A DNA stretch of 64,000 bases. Source: Acidobacteriota bacterium (GTDB lineage: Bacteria; Acidobacteriota; Terriglobia; Versatilivoradales; Versatilivoraceae). Position 1 is the stretch's first letter. Every line of letters starts with the position of its first letter. Below, in pieces: positions 37,713 through 46,235 of the stretch. The notes under the pieces are model-generated. The model had not been told where the DNA came from. It did no database searches and worked only from the letters and a program-made list of their open reading frames with translations. Location: assembly GCA_028875575.1 (NCBI GenBank), contig JAPPDF010000037.1:1-64000 (forward strand). The letters run 5' to 3'. The position numbers were made by a program, and so were the translations under genes.

Positions 37713-37756
37713 GAAGTTTGAAGTTTGAAGTGAGAAGTGTGAAGTGTGAAGAGTGG
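37711..37756 (+). repeat. heptad GAAGTNN array, forward
   Basis: Six or more tandem heptads of the form gaagttt, gaagtga, gaagtgt, starting at the stop codon of the fdh N-terminal gene. It is the inverted counterpart of the array at 37866-37959. Confidence 0.85.
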
Positions 37757-37865
37757 GCGGTCGAGGGTTTCGGGAACAGGCAAACCCCTGGTGACCTGAC
37801 CGAGCTTGTTTGACGGACTGCGCCGATGCTAACAAGACGCTTCGCGTGTCGATCAAATAGCTCTC

Positions 37866-37959
37866 CACACCTCAAACTTCAAACCTCAAACTTGTAACTT
37901 CTCACTTCGACCTTCAAACCTCTCACTTCAAACTTCTCACTTCACCCTTCAAACTTCAC
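37866..37959 (-). repeat. heptad GAAGTNN array, reverse
   Basis: About 13 heptads when read on the minus strand (gaagttt, gaagggt, gaagtga, gaggttt and similar). It runs into the 3' end of the HAD gene, whose last codons and TGA stop are part of the array. With the forward array it could fold into a long imperfect hairpin around a spacer of about 110 bases, between two convergent genes. Confidence 0.85.
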
Positions 37960-38673
37960 CGCTTCGGCCATCTCTCCGATGGAGAAATAGATAAAATCGG
38001 TAGAGGGGATGGTTTCCGTCCGCTCGGTTGCTCCCCAACTCCCACCTTCCGAAAGCCGCTGCCGGTCGATCCAGGCGTTGGCGATGCCGAAACGGTTGGC
38101 CGGCGCGTGGTCATGGTAGAGGCTCTGGGCCACGTGCAGGATTCGGGACCGGTCCAGGCCCAGATCCGACTTGAGGTGAGCCAGCAGGTAGGCGAAGTTG
38201 GCGTCGGCAGGCTTGTAGGAGCCGATGTCCTGAGCCGTGTAGACCGCGTCGAATTCAACTCCCAGTTTCCGCGTGGAGGCAGCAATCCCGCCGCGATGCA
38301 CATTGGACAGGATCACGAGCTTGTAGTGCCGGCTGAGGAGACGCAGCCCGTCAGCACTGTCCGGAAATGCAGGCCAGTGTGGCACGGAGTCTCCGAAGGC
38401 TGTATCGAGGTCCCGGTTGGATTCAAGACCGTACATCTCGGCGATGCCGCGGTGTACGCGCGACAGCAGCTCCGGGTAAGGCAGATCGGGCGTGGTCTGC
38501 TGCTGTCGACTCTCCCCCCGGGCGAAGGCTCCGAGCGCGGTCTCGCGAGTGAGGTCCGACCCGGGATTGTTCAGGATCAGCGGTTGCAAGGCGTCCCAGA
38601 TCCCGATTTCCCAGTCGATCAGGGTGCCGTAGCAGTCGAAGCTGAGGGCGCTGTAGTCGGTCAGGCGAGGCAT
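37942..38673 (-). CDS. HAD-superfamily hydrolase, haloacid dehalogenase type II-like
   Basis: 243 residues from the ATG at 38673; the frame runs further but without native sequence. Motif I is LSFDCYGTLIDWE (Asp nucleophile), motif II VILSNVHRGG, and motif III GSYKPADANF with HVAQSLYHDHAPAN (motif IV acids). The layout is that of the L-2-haloacid dehalogenase/phosphoglycolate-phosphatase-like branch; the true substrate is unknown. The C-terminal VKFEG and stop are encoded by heptad repeats. It is divergent from the TonB receptor gene, with a perfect palindrome between them. Confidence 0.87.
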   Translation of the reverse strand: MPRLTDYSALSFDCYGTLIDWEIGIWDALQPLILNNPGSDLTRETALGAFARGESRQQQTTPDLPYPELLSRVHRGIAEMYGLESNRDLDTAFGDSVPHWPAFPDSADGLRLLSRHYKLVILSNVHRGGIAASTRKLGVEFDAVYTAQDIGSYKPADANFAYLLAHLKSDLGLDRSRILHVAQSLYHDHAPANRFGIANAWIDRQRLSEGGSWGATERTETIPSTDFIYFSIGEMAEAVKFEG

Positions 38674-38705
38674 GGATTCAGGTCCGGTTTGGAGCAAGCT
38701 TGACA

Positions 38706-38736
38706 ATTTTACCCTCCGTGAGAGATGCGGTAAAAT
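38706..38736. promoter_or_regulatory. operator-like palindrome between HAD and TonB-receptor genes
   Basis: ATTTTACC, 15 bases, GGTAAAAT: perfect eight-base arms. A TTGACA lies immediately before it (38700-38705) and TACAAT after it (38740-38745), but their spacing is not that of one promoter. It is about 84 bases before the TonB-receptor start and 33 bases before the HAD start. The regulator is unknown. Confidence 0.5.
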
Positions 38737-38819
38737 TGCTACAATGCGCGGTAGCGAAGATGCACTATGGCCTATTCCCCCGTTCGTGCTCGTCTTGTGC
38801 GTGTTGATAGTGAGGAGAA

Positions 38820-41606
38820 ATGATGAAGAAAGCCAGCCGTCTCGGCTGTCTGGCCATGTTGGTGGCACTGCCCGGGTTACCCGCGACACTGTCGGCATTG
38901 GACCAGTCGGCCGGCCCTCGGCAGGAACAGTGCCTCGAGGTTCGGGTTCTGGATCCCTCCGCGGCATCGATCCCGAGCGCTACGGTCACCGTCGGTAATC
39001 GAGAGCAGATGACTGACAGCTCCGGTGTCGCCACCTTTTGCGGTCTAGGCCCCGGGCCACACCAGGTGGTGGTGTCGGCGGACGATTTTGAAGTTCATCA
39101 AGGTTCGGTGGAGACGTCCCAGGGCAGCATCACCGTCATCCTTCAGTTGCTCCTCGAGACCGAACTGGTGGTCGTCGGGAGCCGCGCCCAACCCCGGTCG
39201 GTGACCGAATCCCCCGTACCGATAGACGCCATCCCGCTGCAGGACGTCGTGAGCCAGGGATCCACCTCCCTCGACTACCAGTTGCGGACGCTGGTCCCGT
39301 CCTTCAACGTGGCCACCCATCCCATCAGCGACGCCGCCACCCTGGTGCGACCGGCCAGCCTGCGCAACCTGGCCCACGATCACACGCTGGTGCTGGTGAA
39401 CGGGAAGCGCCGTCACCGCTCCTCGGTCATCGCCTGGTTCGCCGGGGTGACGGATGGCGCCCAAGGTCCCGACATCGCGCCTATTCCCGCCATCTCGCTG
39501 CGCCAGGTGGAGGTGCTGCGGGACGGGGCCTCCGCCCAATACGGCTCGGACGCCATCGCCGGCGTACTGAACTTTCAGCTCAAGGATGCCCGAGAGGGGG
39601 GCAGCGTGGAGTTCAACACCGGAACCTATCGCGCCGGGGATGGGGATTCCTACACCATAGCCGCAAACATCGGGCTGCCCCTCGGCAAGAGCGGATTCGC
39701 CAACCTCAGCCTGGAATACGGCAACTCCGACCCCACCAACCGCAGCGTGCAACGCGCCGACGCGGCGGCCCTGATCGCGGCCGGCAACACGGCCGTGGCC
39801 AATCCGGCCCAAATCTGGGGCAACCCCACCATCGACGACGACGTGAAGTTCTTCGGTAACTTCGGCCACCCGTTTTCCAACTCCGTGCAGCTATACGGCC
39901 ACACCAATTATGCCGAGAAGAAGGTGACCGAGGGCTTCTACTTCCGGAATCCCAACAATCGGGCCAACATCTACAGCCTTGACGAAGGCAAGACCCTCCT
40001 GATCGGCGATGTGCTGGACGCGCGCGACGGAGTCCTTGACGGGTCCGCCAACTGTCCCGTGGTGCGGATCACCGACAACGTACCCGACCCCGAAGCCCTG
40101 GGGAGAGTGTTCGAGGATCCGAACTGTTTCTCTTTTCGGGAGATCGCCCCTGGAGGATTCACACCCCGGTTCGGGGGCGTGGTCACCGACATGTCGGTGG
40201 TGGGCGGCGTGCGCGGTGTTCTGGGTAACGGCATGAGCTGGGACGCCAGCGCCAGTTTCGGCGCCCATGAGTCCGACTTTTTCTTCCAGAATACGGTCAA
40301 CGCCTCACTCGGGCCCGACACGCCCCGGGAGTTCGACCCGGGACTCTACCGCCAGGAAGACACCAACCTCAATTTCGACGTCTCCTATGCCGCCACCGAC
40401 ATGGTCAACATCGCGGCCGGCACCGAGTGGCGCAGGGAGCGTTTCGAGATCGGCGCCGGCGGAAGACCCTCCTGGGAGGTAGGACCCTACGCCGCCCAGG
40501 GCTTCGTCTCCGGCTCCAACGGCTTTCCCGGATTTCCCGACTATACGGCCGGCGCCTGGAATCGCAGCAACGTGGCCCTCTACGGCGATCTGGAATTGCG
40601 GGATCCGGACGACCGCTGGACGGTGGGTGGCGCCCTCCGATTCGAGCACTTCGACCTCTTCGGCGCGACGACCAACGGCAAGCTGTCGGCCCGGCTGGGG
40701 CTGAGTAAAACCGTCTCCCTGCGGGGCGGTGTCAGCACCGGGTTCCGTGCTCCCACACCGGGCCAGCAGAACACGCTCAACGTGCAGACCACCATCGACC
40801 CCAAGACGCTGCAGTTGGTCGATAGCGCCAACGTGCCCTCCACCTTCCTGGCGGCGGAACTGAAGGGCGGCAAGCCGCTCGAGCCAGAGACCTCTGTAAA
40901 CACCACCGCGGGTCTGGTGGTCGACACCGGCCCCTTCACCTTGACTGCAGACTATTTCCGCGTCGACCTCTCCAACCGACTGGCACTGTCCCAAACCTTT
41001 ACGCTCACCGAGGACGAGCGCGCGCTGCTGCTCTCGGAGGGGATCGCCTCCGCCGGCACGCTGGCTTTCTTCCGGTTCTTCATCAACGACTTCTCCAGTC
41101 GAAATCAGGGCATCGACCTGGTCACAACCTACACCCCGGCGGAACTGGGAGGCGAGACTGTCTTCAGTTACGCGCTGAACTATACCCACACGCAGTTGAC
41201 GGAAGAGTCGGACCTGCTCACCCCCGGAGACGTGCTGGGGCTTGAACGTGGCGTTCCCCGAATCCGCTGGAACGCCGCCGTCACCCAGCGCCTGGGGCGG
41301 GTAGATTTGCTGGGCCGGGTGAACTATTTCGGCTCCTGGGTCGACCACTTCGACGCCCGCTTCGTCCGCGGCAAGGACTCGCCCCTGCTGGACGGGCGCC
41401 ACATCCTCGACCTGGAAGCGAGCATCTCCCTGACCGACAGCCTGAGGCTGGCGCTCGGCGGTCAGAACGTCTTCAACACCTTCTCCCAGCGGATGGACCT
41501 CTTCGCCAACATTTTCGGACTCCCCTACAGCCAGTTCACCCCCTGGGGCATGAGCGGCGGATACTACTACGCCCGAATCAACTACTCCTGGGGAAGCGGT
41601 TTTTAG
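38820..41606 (+). CDS. TonB-dependent outer-membrane receptor
   Basis: 928 residues; ATG at 38820 after GAGGAG. The signal peptide (RLGCLAMLVALPGLPATLSA) is followed by a carboxypeptidase-regulatory-like beta domain (LEVRVLDPSAASIPSATVTVGN). The plug domain follows (VPIDAIPLQDVVSQGS, LVNGKRRHRSS, RQVEVLRDGASAQYGSDAIAGVLNF), then a 22-strand-type barrel ending YARINYSWGSGF with terminal Phe. It should import a siderophore, cobalamin, sugar or similar compound using TonB. There is no neighbouring ABC transporter or TonB gene to identify the ligand. Its 3' end overlaps the convergent methyltransferase gene by 29 bases. Confidence 0.95.
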   Translation: MMKKASRLGCLAMLVALPGLPATLSALDQSAGPRQEQCLEVRVLDPSAASIPSATVTVGNREQMTDSSGVATFCGLGPGPHQVVVSADDFEVHQGSVETSQGSITVILQLLLETELVVVGSRAQPRSVTESPVPIDAIPLQDVVSQGSTSLDYQLRTLVPSFNVATHPISDAATLVRPASLRNLAHDHTLVLVNGKRRHRSSVIAWFAGVTDGAQGPDIAPIPAISLRQVEVLRDGASAQYGSDAIAGVLNFQLKDAREGGSVEFNTGTYRAGDGDSYTIAANIGLPLGKSGFANLSLEYGNSDPTNRSVQRADAAALIAAGNTAVANPAQIWGNPTIDDDVKFFGNFGHPFSNSVQLYGHTNYAEKKVTEGFYFRNPNNRANIYSLDEGKTLLIGDVLDARDGVLDGSANCPVVRITDNVPDPEALGRVFEDPNCFSFREIAPGGFTPRFGGVVTDMSVVGGVRGVLGNGMSWDASASFGAHESDFFFQNTVNASLGPDTPREFDPGLYRQEDTNLNFDVSYAATDMVNIAAGTEWRRERFEIGAGGRPSWEVGPYAAQGFVSGSNGFPGFPDYTAGAWNRSNVALYGDLELRDPDDRWTVGGALRFEHFDLFGATTNGKLSARLGLSKTVSLRGGVSTGFRAPTPGQQNTLNVQTTIDPKTLQLVDSANVPSTFLAAELKGGKPLEPETSVNTTAGLVVDTGPFTLTADYFRVDLSNRLALSQTFTLTEDERALLLSEGIASAGTLAFFRFFINDFSSRNQGIDLVTTYTPAELGGETVFSYALNYTHTQLTEESDLLTPGDVLGLERGVPRIRWNAAVTQRLGRVDLLGRVNYFGSWVDHFDARFVRGKDSPLLDGRHILDLEASISLTDSLRLALGGQNVFNTFSQRMDLFANIFGLPYSQFTPWGMSGGYYYARINYSWGSGF

Positions 41607-42456
41607 TGGTTAGTGGATCAATCCTCTGGAACTGAATGGCGCAGACCCGGAGGGTGCGGCGGGGGTTTTGCCGCCAGAGCCAAGACGGGGTCACCTGGGC
41701 CTTTCCGACCTGAGTGCGGAGGACGGCACTATTGCTTGCCAGTGCGCAAAGCTCCTGTGGGCTCACGCCCAGGAAGGCATTGCTGGAAGTCCCCTCGGCG
41801 CTTTCCGGCTCCGGTGAAGTCCCCCGGGCCGGACGGGAGCTGCCTCGCTCCAGGGCGAAGTCGGTGAACAGAAAGCCGACACCGCCCGGCACAAGCAACT
41901 CCGCCAGCAGCTGGAGGTGCCGCTGCCGCAGAGTTTCCACCAGTTCCTCGGGTACGGCCTGCGATCCGGTCACCGAGACGATCGAGTCGATGATCTGGGA
42001 CAACAGGCACATCGAAGCGGCGACTTCGAACCGGCCCGGAAACGGAAGACCGGCAAAGGCATGGGCCTCGCGGATGCAGTGAGCGATGCTCTCTCTTCCG
42101 GGCCGGTATCGTTCCCAGGTAGCCAGGGTCTTCAAGATGCCGGTAAGGTCGATTCCCCCGTGGAGGCTGATGCGGCCGGGCGCAAGCGGAGATTGCCGCT
42201 GGACGCCCTTGGCCATGGCCTCCCGGTCGAGATCCACTAGGTCCACCTGTGCGAAACGGCCCGTGAATCGGGCCAGGTCCAGGTCATTGCAGTTACCGGC
42301 GCCCAGGATGCAGAGCCTGTCCGAGGCCGGCTGGGGAGGCTGGCAGATCAGGTCGGCCACCGCTTCCCGGTGAGAACGATAGAGGCGCCAGTTGTCGAGG
42401 GTCTCCCGGTTGAGTCGGAGTTGGCGCGCCACCAGGGGGTTGGTCCACAGATTCAT
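41578..42456 (-). CDS. putative class I SAM-dependent methyltransferase-like protein
   Basis: 292 residues, not assigned to a named family. Residues 46-75 (RLCILGAGNCNDLDLARFTGRFAQVDLVDLD) have the glycine-rich loop and the acidic end of beta 2 expected for SAM binding. Later, PGGVGFLFTDFAL could be motif IV/post-motif. The N-terminus LVARQLRLNRETLDNWRLYRSHRE resembles other uncharacterised proteins of this kind. It is convergent with the TonB receptor gene. Methyl acceptor unknown. Confidence 0.68.
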   Translation of the reverse strand: MNLWTNPLVARQLRLNRETLDNWRLYRSHREAVADLICQPPQPASDRLCILGAGNCNDLDLARFTGRFAQVDLVDLDREAMAKGVQRQSPLAPGRISLHGGIDLTGILKTLATWERYRPGRESIAHCIREAHAFAGLPFPGRFEVAASMCLLSQIIDSIVSVTGSQAVPEELVETLRQRHLQLLAELLVPGGVGFLFTDFALERGSSRPARGTSPEPESAEGTSSNAFLGVSPQELCALASNSAVLRTQVGKAQVTPSWLWRQNPRRTLRVCAIQFQRIDPLTTKNRFPRSS

Positions 42457-42514
42457 GCAACGATCCGCCCGGCAGGGCGGGGGCGGGACTCATTTGAAAC
42501 AAACGAAAAAAGAG

Positions 42515-42560
42515 TAATCCACGAAGTGACACGAAGGACCGCGAAGGGACACGAAGCGGG
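42515..42560. repeat. CACGAAG-type short repeat cluster
   Basis: Repeats ccacgaag, gacacgaagg, accgcgaagg, gacacgaag. They closely match the cluster at 7700-7750, including the flanking gaaaa(a)gag.at.cca sequence. Confidence 0.7.
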
Positions 42561-42667
42561 ACGGCTCTGTCGCATCGACACGGCTGTGGCCAGGCAACCC
42601 GGGCCGCGCCCTCGGGTAGGTTTCATCCCATGACCTCTGTTGGCTGGAAACCGGTTCAAAGTCGAGC

Positions 42668-42853
42668 GAGCTTTTTGCAAGATTCGCAGCGAGGCAGGTA
42701 ATCTTGCCGGCAAACTGAAGGTTCTGCCTTTTTCAATATCGGATGCGACCTGGTGAAGAGTGCTTTCTAACCACAAAAGGCACAAATTGTGTTCTTGTGC
42801 CTTTTGTGGCCATCTCCGGCAAACGCCCCGCTGCCGAATTTTGCAAAAGGCTC
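42668..42853 (-). mobile_element. family-B MITE-like element, copy 2 (about 186 bp)
   Basis: Inverted relative to copy 1 at 7765-7958. The ends are GAGCTTTTTGCAAGATTCG and, on the other strand, GAGCCTTTTGCAAAATTCGG. The interior matches copy 1 across its length, with a central inverted pair ccacaaaaggcacaa / ttgtgccttttgtgg that is clearer here than in copy 1. It is non-coding. Confidence 0.78.
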
Positions 42854-42876
42854 AAGCATGAGTAGATCTTTGATTT

Positions 42877-43019
42877 ACATGGATGCACAGGATTTTTTCA
42901 GGAAACGGCTGGCTTTCAATTCCGGGAATCCGCAAATCCGCATGGGATCATCGCTCGAGCTGGCCTCTGGCGCAGGATGCTCTTGTCCTGATTATCCTGT
43001 GCATCCTGTGCATCCATGT
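42877..43019. repeat. family-C repeat element (143 bp) with CCTGTGCAT ends
   Basis: The left end ACATGGATGCACAGGAT is the inverse of the right end ATCCTGTGCATCCATGT; the right end also carries a second CCTGTGCAT unit. A matching end, including cagccgtttcctgaaaaa, occurs at 59925-59967. It is non-coding. Confidence 0.7.
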
Positions 43020-43123
43020 TCATTAGGTAGAACACCGTGCCAACGGAACAGGGTCCTTTGAGCCGTTCCGAATCGAATGCGCCCCGCATGGGGAGTCTCA
43101 TTGACTCCTGTAGCCGGGAGACC

Positions 43124-44152
43124 TCACGAACGGCCCTCGTCGTCTGGCTCGGCATCAGTCGATTCGAGACGAGAGTCTCCGGATTCATAGTTCAGGGGAG
43201 GTCGACGGGAGCGGTCCACGCTTAGCTTGAAGATGTCGAACCGGTTGTATCCGCCCACCACGTCATGAATCTGCTTGGGGGCCACCGTTTGGGAGAGATC
43301 GATCTCGGCGTAGAGGATACCTTCCTCGTCCTGCAGAATGGGACTGACGGGGGTTCCTTCCGGACCCATGATGACGGAGATGCCTCTGGGGCTCCCGTCC
43401 AGGATGCGCTCGGCCTCCGGGGTCAGTTGCCCCAGCCGGTCCCGGGCGGCCGCATCCAGGAAGCCGGAGGTCACCACGTTGAATACCTTGCCTTCGAAGG
43501 AGTGGGCGCCGGCCCGAATCCGTATGGCCTGCTTGAGATCATAGTTGACGCCGGTGGCGGGGTCCCGGGTGGGCCACATGGGAGGGTAGGTGGACAGATG
43601 GACCTGCTCGCCCTGGGCCAGCAGGGCGAAACGGGCCAGAGGATTGGTGTTCTCTCCGCAAATCAGCATACCCACCCGACCCAACCGGGTCTCGCACACC
43701 TGCAGTCCGCTGCCGTCCCCGGGCGCCCACACCAGTTTCTCGTAGAAGGTCGGAACCAGCTTGCGATGGTGGCAGAGGATGTCTCCCCGGTCGCTCAGGA
43801 GCAGGTTGGCGTTCCAGAGACAGCCGGCGCTGACGGCCGAGACCTCGTTGAATCCCAGCGAGACGAAGATGCCGCTGCGGCGGGCTGCATCGGCGACCTT
43901 GCCGATTTCCGGCCCGTCCACCCGCAGGCTGCCGGCAGCGAGCTGGCAGAAAAGCGCATGGTTCTCAATGGGCGCCTGCAGAGCGCACCAGAGCGGGAAG
44001 GCGGGAATGTAGGTCTCCGGGAAGACGATGAGCTGAGCCCCGTTGCGGGCGGCTTCCCGGATCAGGGCGCAGGCCTTGTCCACGGTTGCGTCCCGATCGA
44101 GGAACACCGGGGCCACATGAGCGGCGGCCACCTTGTAGGCTGGAGGTTGCAT
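43124..44152 (-). CDS. nitrilase-superfamily carbon-nitrogen hydrolase
   Basis: 342 residues from the ATG at 44152; a GTG at 44173, directly after the upstream stop, would add seven residues. The catalytic triad is Glu in IVFPETYIPAFP, Lys in HRKLVPTFYEKLVW and Cys in GMLICGENTNPLARF. Size and motifs fit true nitrilases or cyanide-degrading relatives more than ureido hydrolases, but the substrate is not known. It follows a glutamine-amidotransferase-like gene with a 21-base gap, so the pair probably forms an operon. The C-terminal tail after about 320 is polar and variable. Confidence 0.88.
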   Translation of the reverse strand: MQPPAYKVAAAHVAPVFLDRDATVDKACALIREAARNGAQLIVFPETYIPAFPLWCALQAPIENHALFCQLAAGSLRVDGPEIGKVADAARRSGIFVSLGFNEVSAVSAGCLWNANLLLSDRGDILCHHRKLVPTFYEKLVWAPGDGSGLQVCETRLGRVGMLICGENTNPLARFALLAQGEQVHLSTYPPMWPTRDPATGVNYDLKQAIRIRAGAHSFEGKVFNVVTSGFLDAAARDRLGQLTPEAERILDGSPRGISVIMGPEGTPVSPILQDEEGILYAEIDLSQTVAPKQIHDVVGGYNRFDIFKLSVDRSRRPPLNYESGDSRLESTDAEPDDEGRS

Positions 44153-44173
44153 TATGAAAAGGCGTCTCCCCAC

Positions 44174-44872
44174 TCACTCCAACCGGGCCGCCAGCCCCTC
44201 GAGAATCGGATCCAGCAGTCGATTCAGCCGGCTGAAGCGGCCGGGATCGGACAACATCAGGTCGGCGCTCTGAATGAACGGTCTGTCGACAAGTTCGTCG
44301 GCGCAGCCGTGAGCCAGGTCCTCAAGGGCTTTCCGGGTGGTTTCGAGGTGGAATTGAAGGCCCAGGACGCGGTCGCCGTAGGCAAAAGCCTGGTTCAGAC
44401 AGGCCTGACTACGGGCCAGGTGGACGGCCCCGCGGGGCAGGTCGAAGGTTTCTCCGTGCCAGTGAAAGACCTCGGCTTGTTCGGGGAAAAGGCTCCCCAA
44501 CGGGTGAGCGGCCGCCTCCGGGGAGCGATGTATGGGAAACCAGCCGATCTCGGGCTCGCTGTTCTTGTATACCCTGGAGCCGAGAACGTCGGCGATGAGC
44601 TGGCTGCCCAGGCAGACGCCCAGAATGGCTTTGTCGGCCTGGAGGGCCTGACCGATGAAGTCCTTTTCGGCCTTGAGCCAGGCGTGCCTGGACTCGTCGT
44701 TGGCGCTCATGGGGCCGCCCATCACCACCAGCCAGTCGATCTCATCCACGGGTGGAAGCGGTTCATCCCGATAGAGCTCGGTCAGGCTGACCTGCCATCC
44801 GCGCTCCCGGAACCAGGGGAGCATGGATCCCAGGCCCTCGAAGGGCACGTGTTTCAAGGTGTGAACTCTCAT
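44174..44872 (-). CDS. class I glutamine amidotransferase-like protein (GMP-synthase-type GATase1)
   Basis: 232 residues, a stand-alone GATase domain. The nucleophile Cys is in ILGVCLGSQLIADVLG, and the catalytic His and Glu in LGLQFHLETT. The oxyanion region is VVMGGPMSANDE. Stand-alone members hydrolyse glutamine or gamma-glutamyl compounds; the acceptor is unknown. It lies directly upstream of the nitrilase gene, which suggests nitrogen release from small amides or nitriles (inference). ATG at 44872. Confidence 0.88.
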   Translation of the reverse strand: MRVHTLKHVPFEGLGSMLPWFRERGWQVSLTELYRDEPLPPVDEIDWLVVMGGPMSANDESRHAWLKAEKDFIGQALQADKAILGVCLGSQLIADVLGSRVYKNSEPEIGWFPIHRSPEAAAHPLGSLFPEQAEVFHWHGETFDLPRGAVHLARSQACLNQAFAYGDRVLGLQFHLETTRKALEDLAHGCADELVDRPFIQSADLMLSDPGRFSRLNRLLDPILEGLAARLE

Positions 44873-44970
44873 ATCGGCAAGGGGTTTCTCTCGGGTGACC
44901 GCAGGCTCGCTCGGGGCGGGTCAGCCCTCCCAGTCCTCAGAGCCGGACAAGTGCCGGAAGCGCAGTCCGA

Positions 44971-46155
44971 TCATTCCGTTCCGAATGTGAAAACCACGGA
45001 ATGACGGTAGGTCTGACCCGGCCGCAAAATGATGGAGTGCCAACCCGGCTGGCCCTCCTTGGTGATGGAATCGGGGAAGTGCTGGGTCTCCAGGCAGAAT
45101 CCGGTCTGTTTCCGGTAGGCGATGCCGCCCTTCCCCTGGATCGACCCGTCCAGATAGTTGCCGGTGTAGAGCTGCACTCCCGGCGCGGTGGTGTGCACTT
45201 CCAGGGTCCTGCCTGAAACGGGCTCCCGCACCCTTGCCGCCCGCCTCAACTGGCCGGGGGATCCGTCCAGAACGAAGTTGACGTCGTAGCCCTCGCGCTG
45301 ATCCTTGGCGTCTGGCGCAATATTTCCAATGTCGGCGCCGAGCGTCTTGGGCTTGGTGAAGTCGAAACGGGTTCCCTCGACCGGGCTGATCTCGCCGGTC
45401 GGAACGCCCAGCCCATCCGACACCGTGTAGCTGGGCGCGTTCAACTGCAGCTCGTGTCCCAGCACATCCGCCGCGTCATGCCCCGCCAGATTCCAGTAGG
45501 CGTGGTGGGCCAGGTTGACGATGGTGGGAGCGTCGGTTTCGGCCTCCATCTCGAATCTCAGCGAGTTGTCGTCTGCCAGGGTATAGGTGACCGTGGTGGT
45601 CAGATTTCCGGGGTATCCCTCCTCTCCGTCGGGGCTGGTGTAGGTCATCTTCACCGAGGCTCCGTTGTCGGATTCGGACTCGCCGGCCACCGTCCACACC
45701 TTTCGATCGAATCCCTGGTCTCCTCCGTGAATATGGTGTTCCCCGTAGTTCTTGGTCAGGGAGTACTCGTGGCCGTCGATGGTGAACCGGGCGTTGGAAA
45801 TTCGGTTCACCACCCGCCCGCAGATGCAGCCGAAGTAGGGATGGCGCGGCAGGTAGTCCGCCAGCTTGTCGAAACCCAGAGTGACGTCCGCCATCTCGCC
45901 CTGGCGATCCGGAACGTGCATCTCGGTAAGAATCGTCCCGTAATTGGTGATCCTGGCCTTGAGGCCCTGGCTGTTGGTCAGGGTGTAGAGAAACACGGGG
46001 GCTTCGCCTACCTGACCCCACTCCACCTTTTGCAATCGGACCGGTTTCTCCTCATCACCCGACCGGCTGGATTCCGGCGGGCCGCAACTCAGAGTCCCGG
46101 CCAGAAGGCTCACGGCCATCAGGGTCGGCGCAACTTCTCGGTAGGCTCTCGTCAT
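44971..46155 (-). CDS. aldose 1-epimerase (galactose mutarotase), exported
   Basis: 394 residues; ATG at 46155 after GGAGGAA. The N-terminus LMAVSLLAGTLSCGPPESS resembles a lipoprotein signal with an imperfect lipobox (TLSC). The mutarotase core shows NYGTILTEMHVPDRQG, the first catalytic His region HPYFGCICGRVVNRI, NLAHHAYWNLAGH, and the catalytic Glu in GFCLETQHFPDS. It interconverts alpha and beta anomers of hexoses. An extracytoplasmic location is inferred from the signal. Its neighbours are a PHP hydrolase upstream and GATase downstream, not a sugar operon. Confidence 0.93.
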   Translation of the reverse strand: MTRAYREVAPTLMAVSLLAGTLSCGPPESSRSGDEEKPVRLQKVEWGQVGEAPVFLYTLTNSQGLKARITNYGTILTEMHVPDRQGEMADVTLGFDKLADYLPRHPYFGCICGRVVNRISNARFTIDGHEYSLTKNYGEHHIHGGDQGFDRKVWTVAGESESDNGASVKMTYTSPDGEEGYPGNLTTTVTYTLADDNSLRFEMEAETDAPTIVNLAHHAYWNLAGHDAADVLGHELQLNAPSYTVSDGLGVPTGEISPVEGTRFDFTKPKTLGADIGNIAPDAKDQREGYDVNFVLDGSPGQLRRAARVREPVSGRTLEVHTTAPGVQLYTGNYLDGSIQGKGGIAYRKQTGFCLETQHFPDSITKEGQPGWHSIILRPGQTYRHSVVFTFGTE

Positions 46156-46235
46156 GGGTTCCTCCGGTGGATTGACGGCCTGCAGTCAACCTCAGCCGGC
46201 GACTCCTTCCTGGATGCGAGCAGTCGAACCTCGAA

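Larger units (their letters stand above)
42457..43123. other. 667-base intergenic region made mainly of repeats
   Basis: From left to right it holds a CACGAAG cluster (42515-42560), about 105 bases without features, a family-B element (42668-42853), a family-C element (42877-43019), and about 100 bases before the nitrilase stop. No gene is recognised. Confidence 0.7.

Noticed and set aside
37711-37959. CRISPR array
   Set aside because: The units are seven bases, contiguous and without spacers; no cas genes are nearby.
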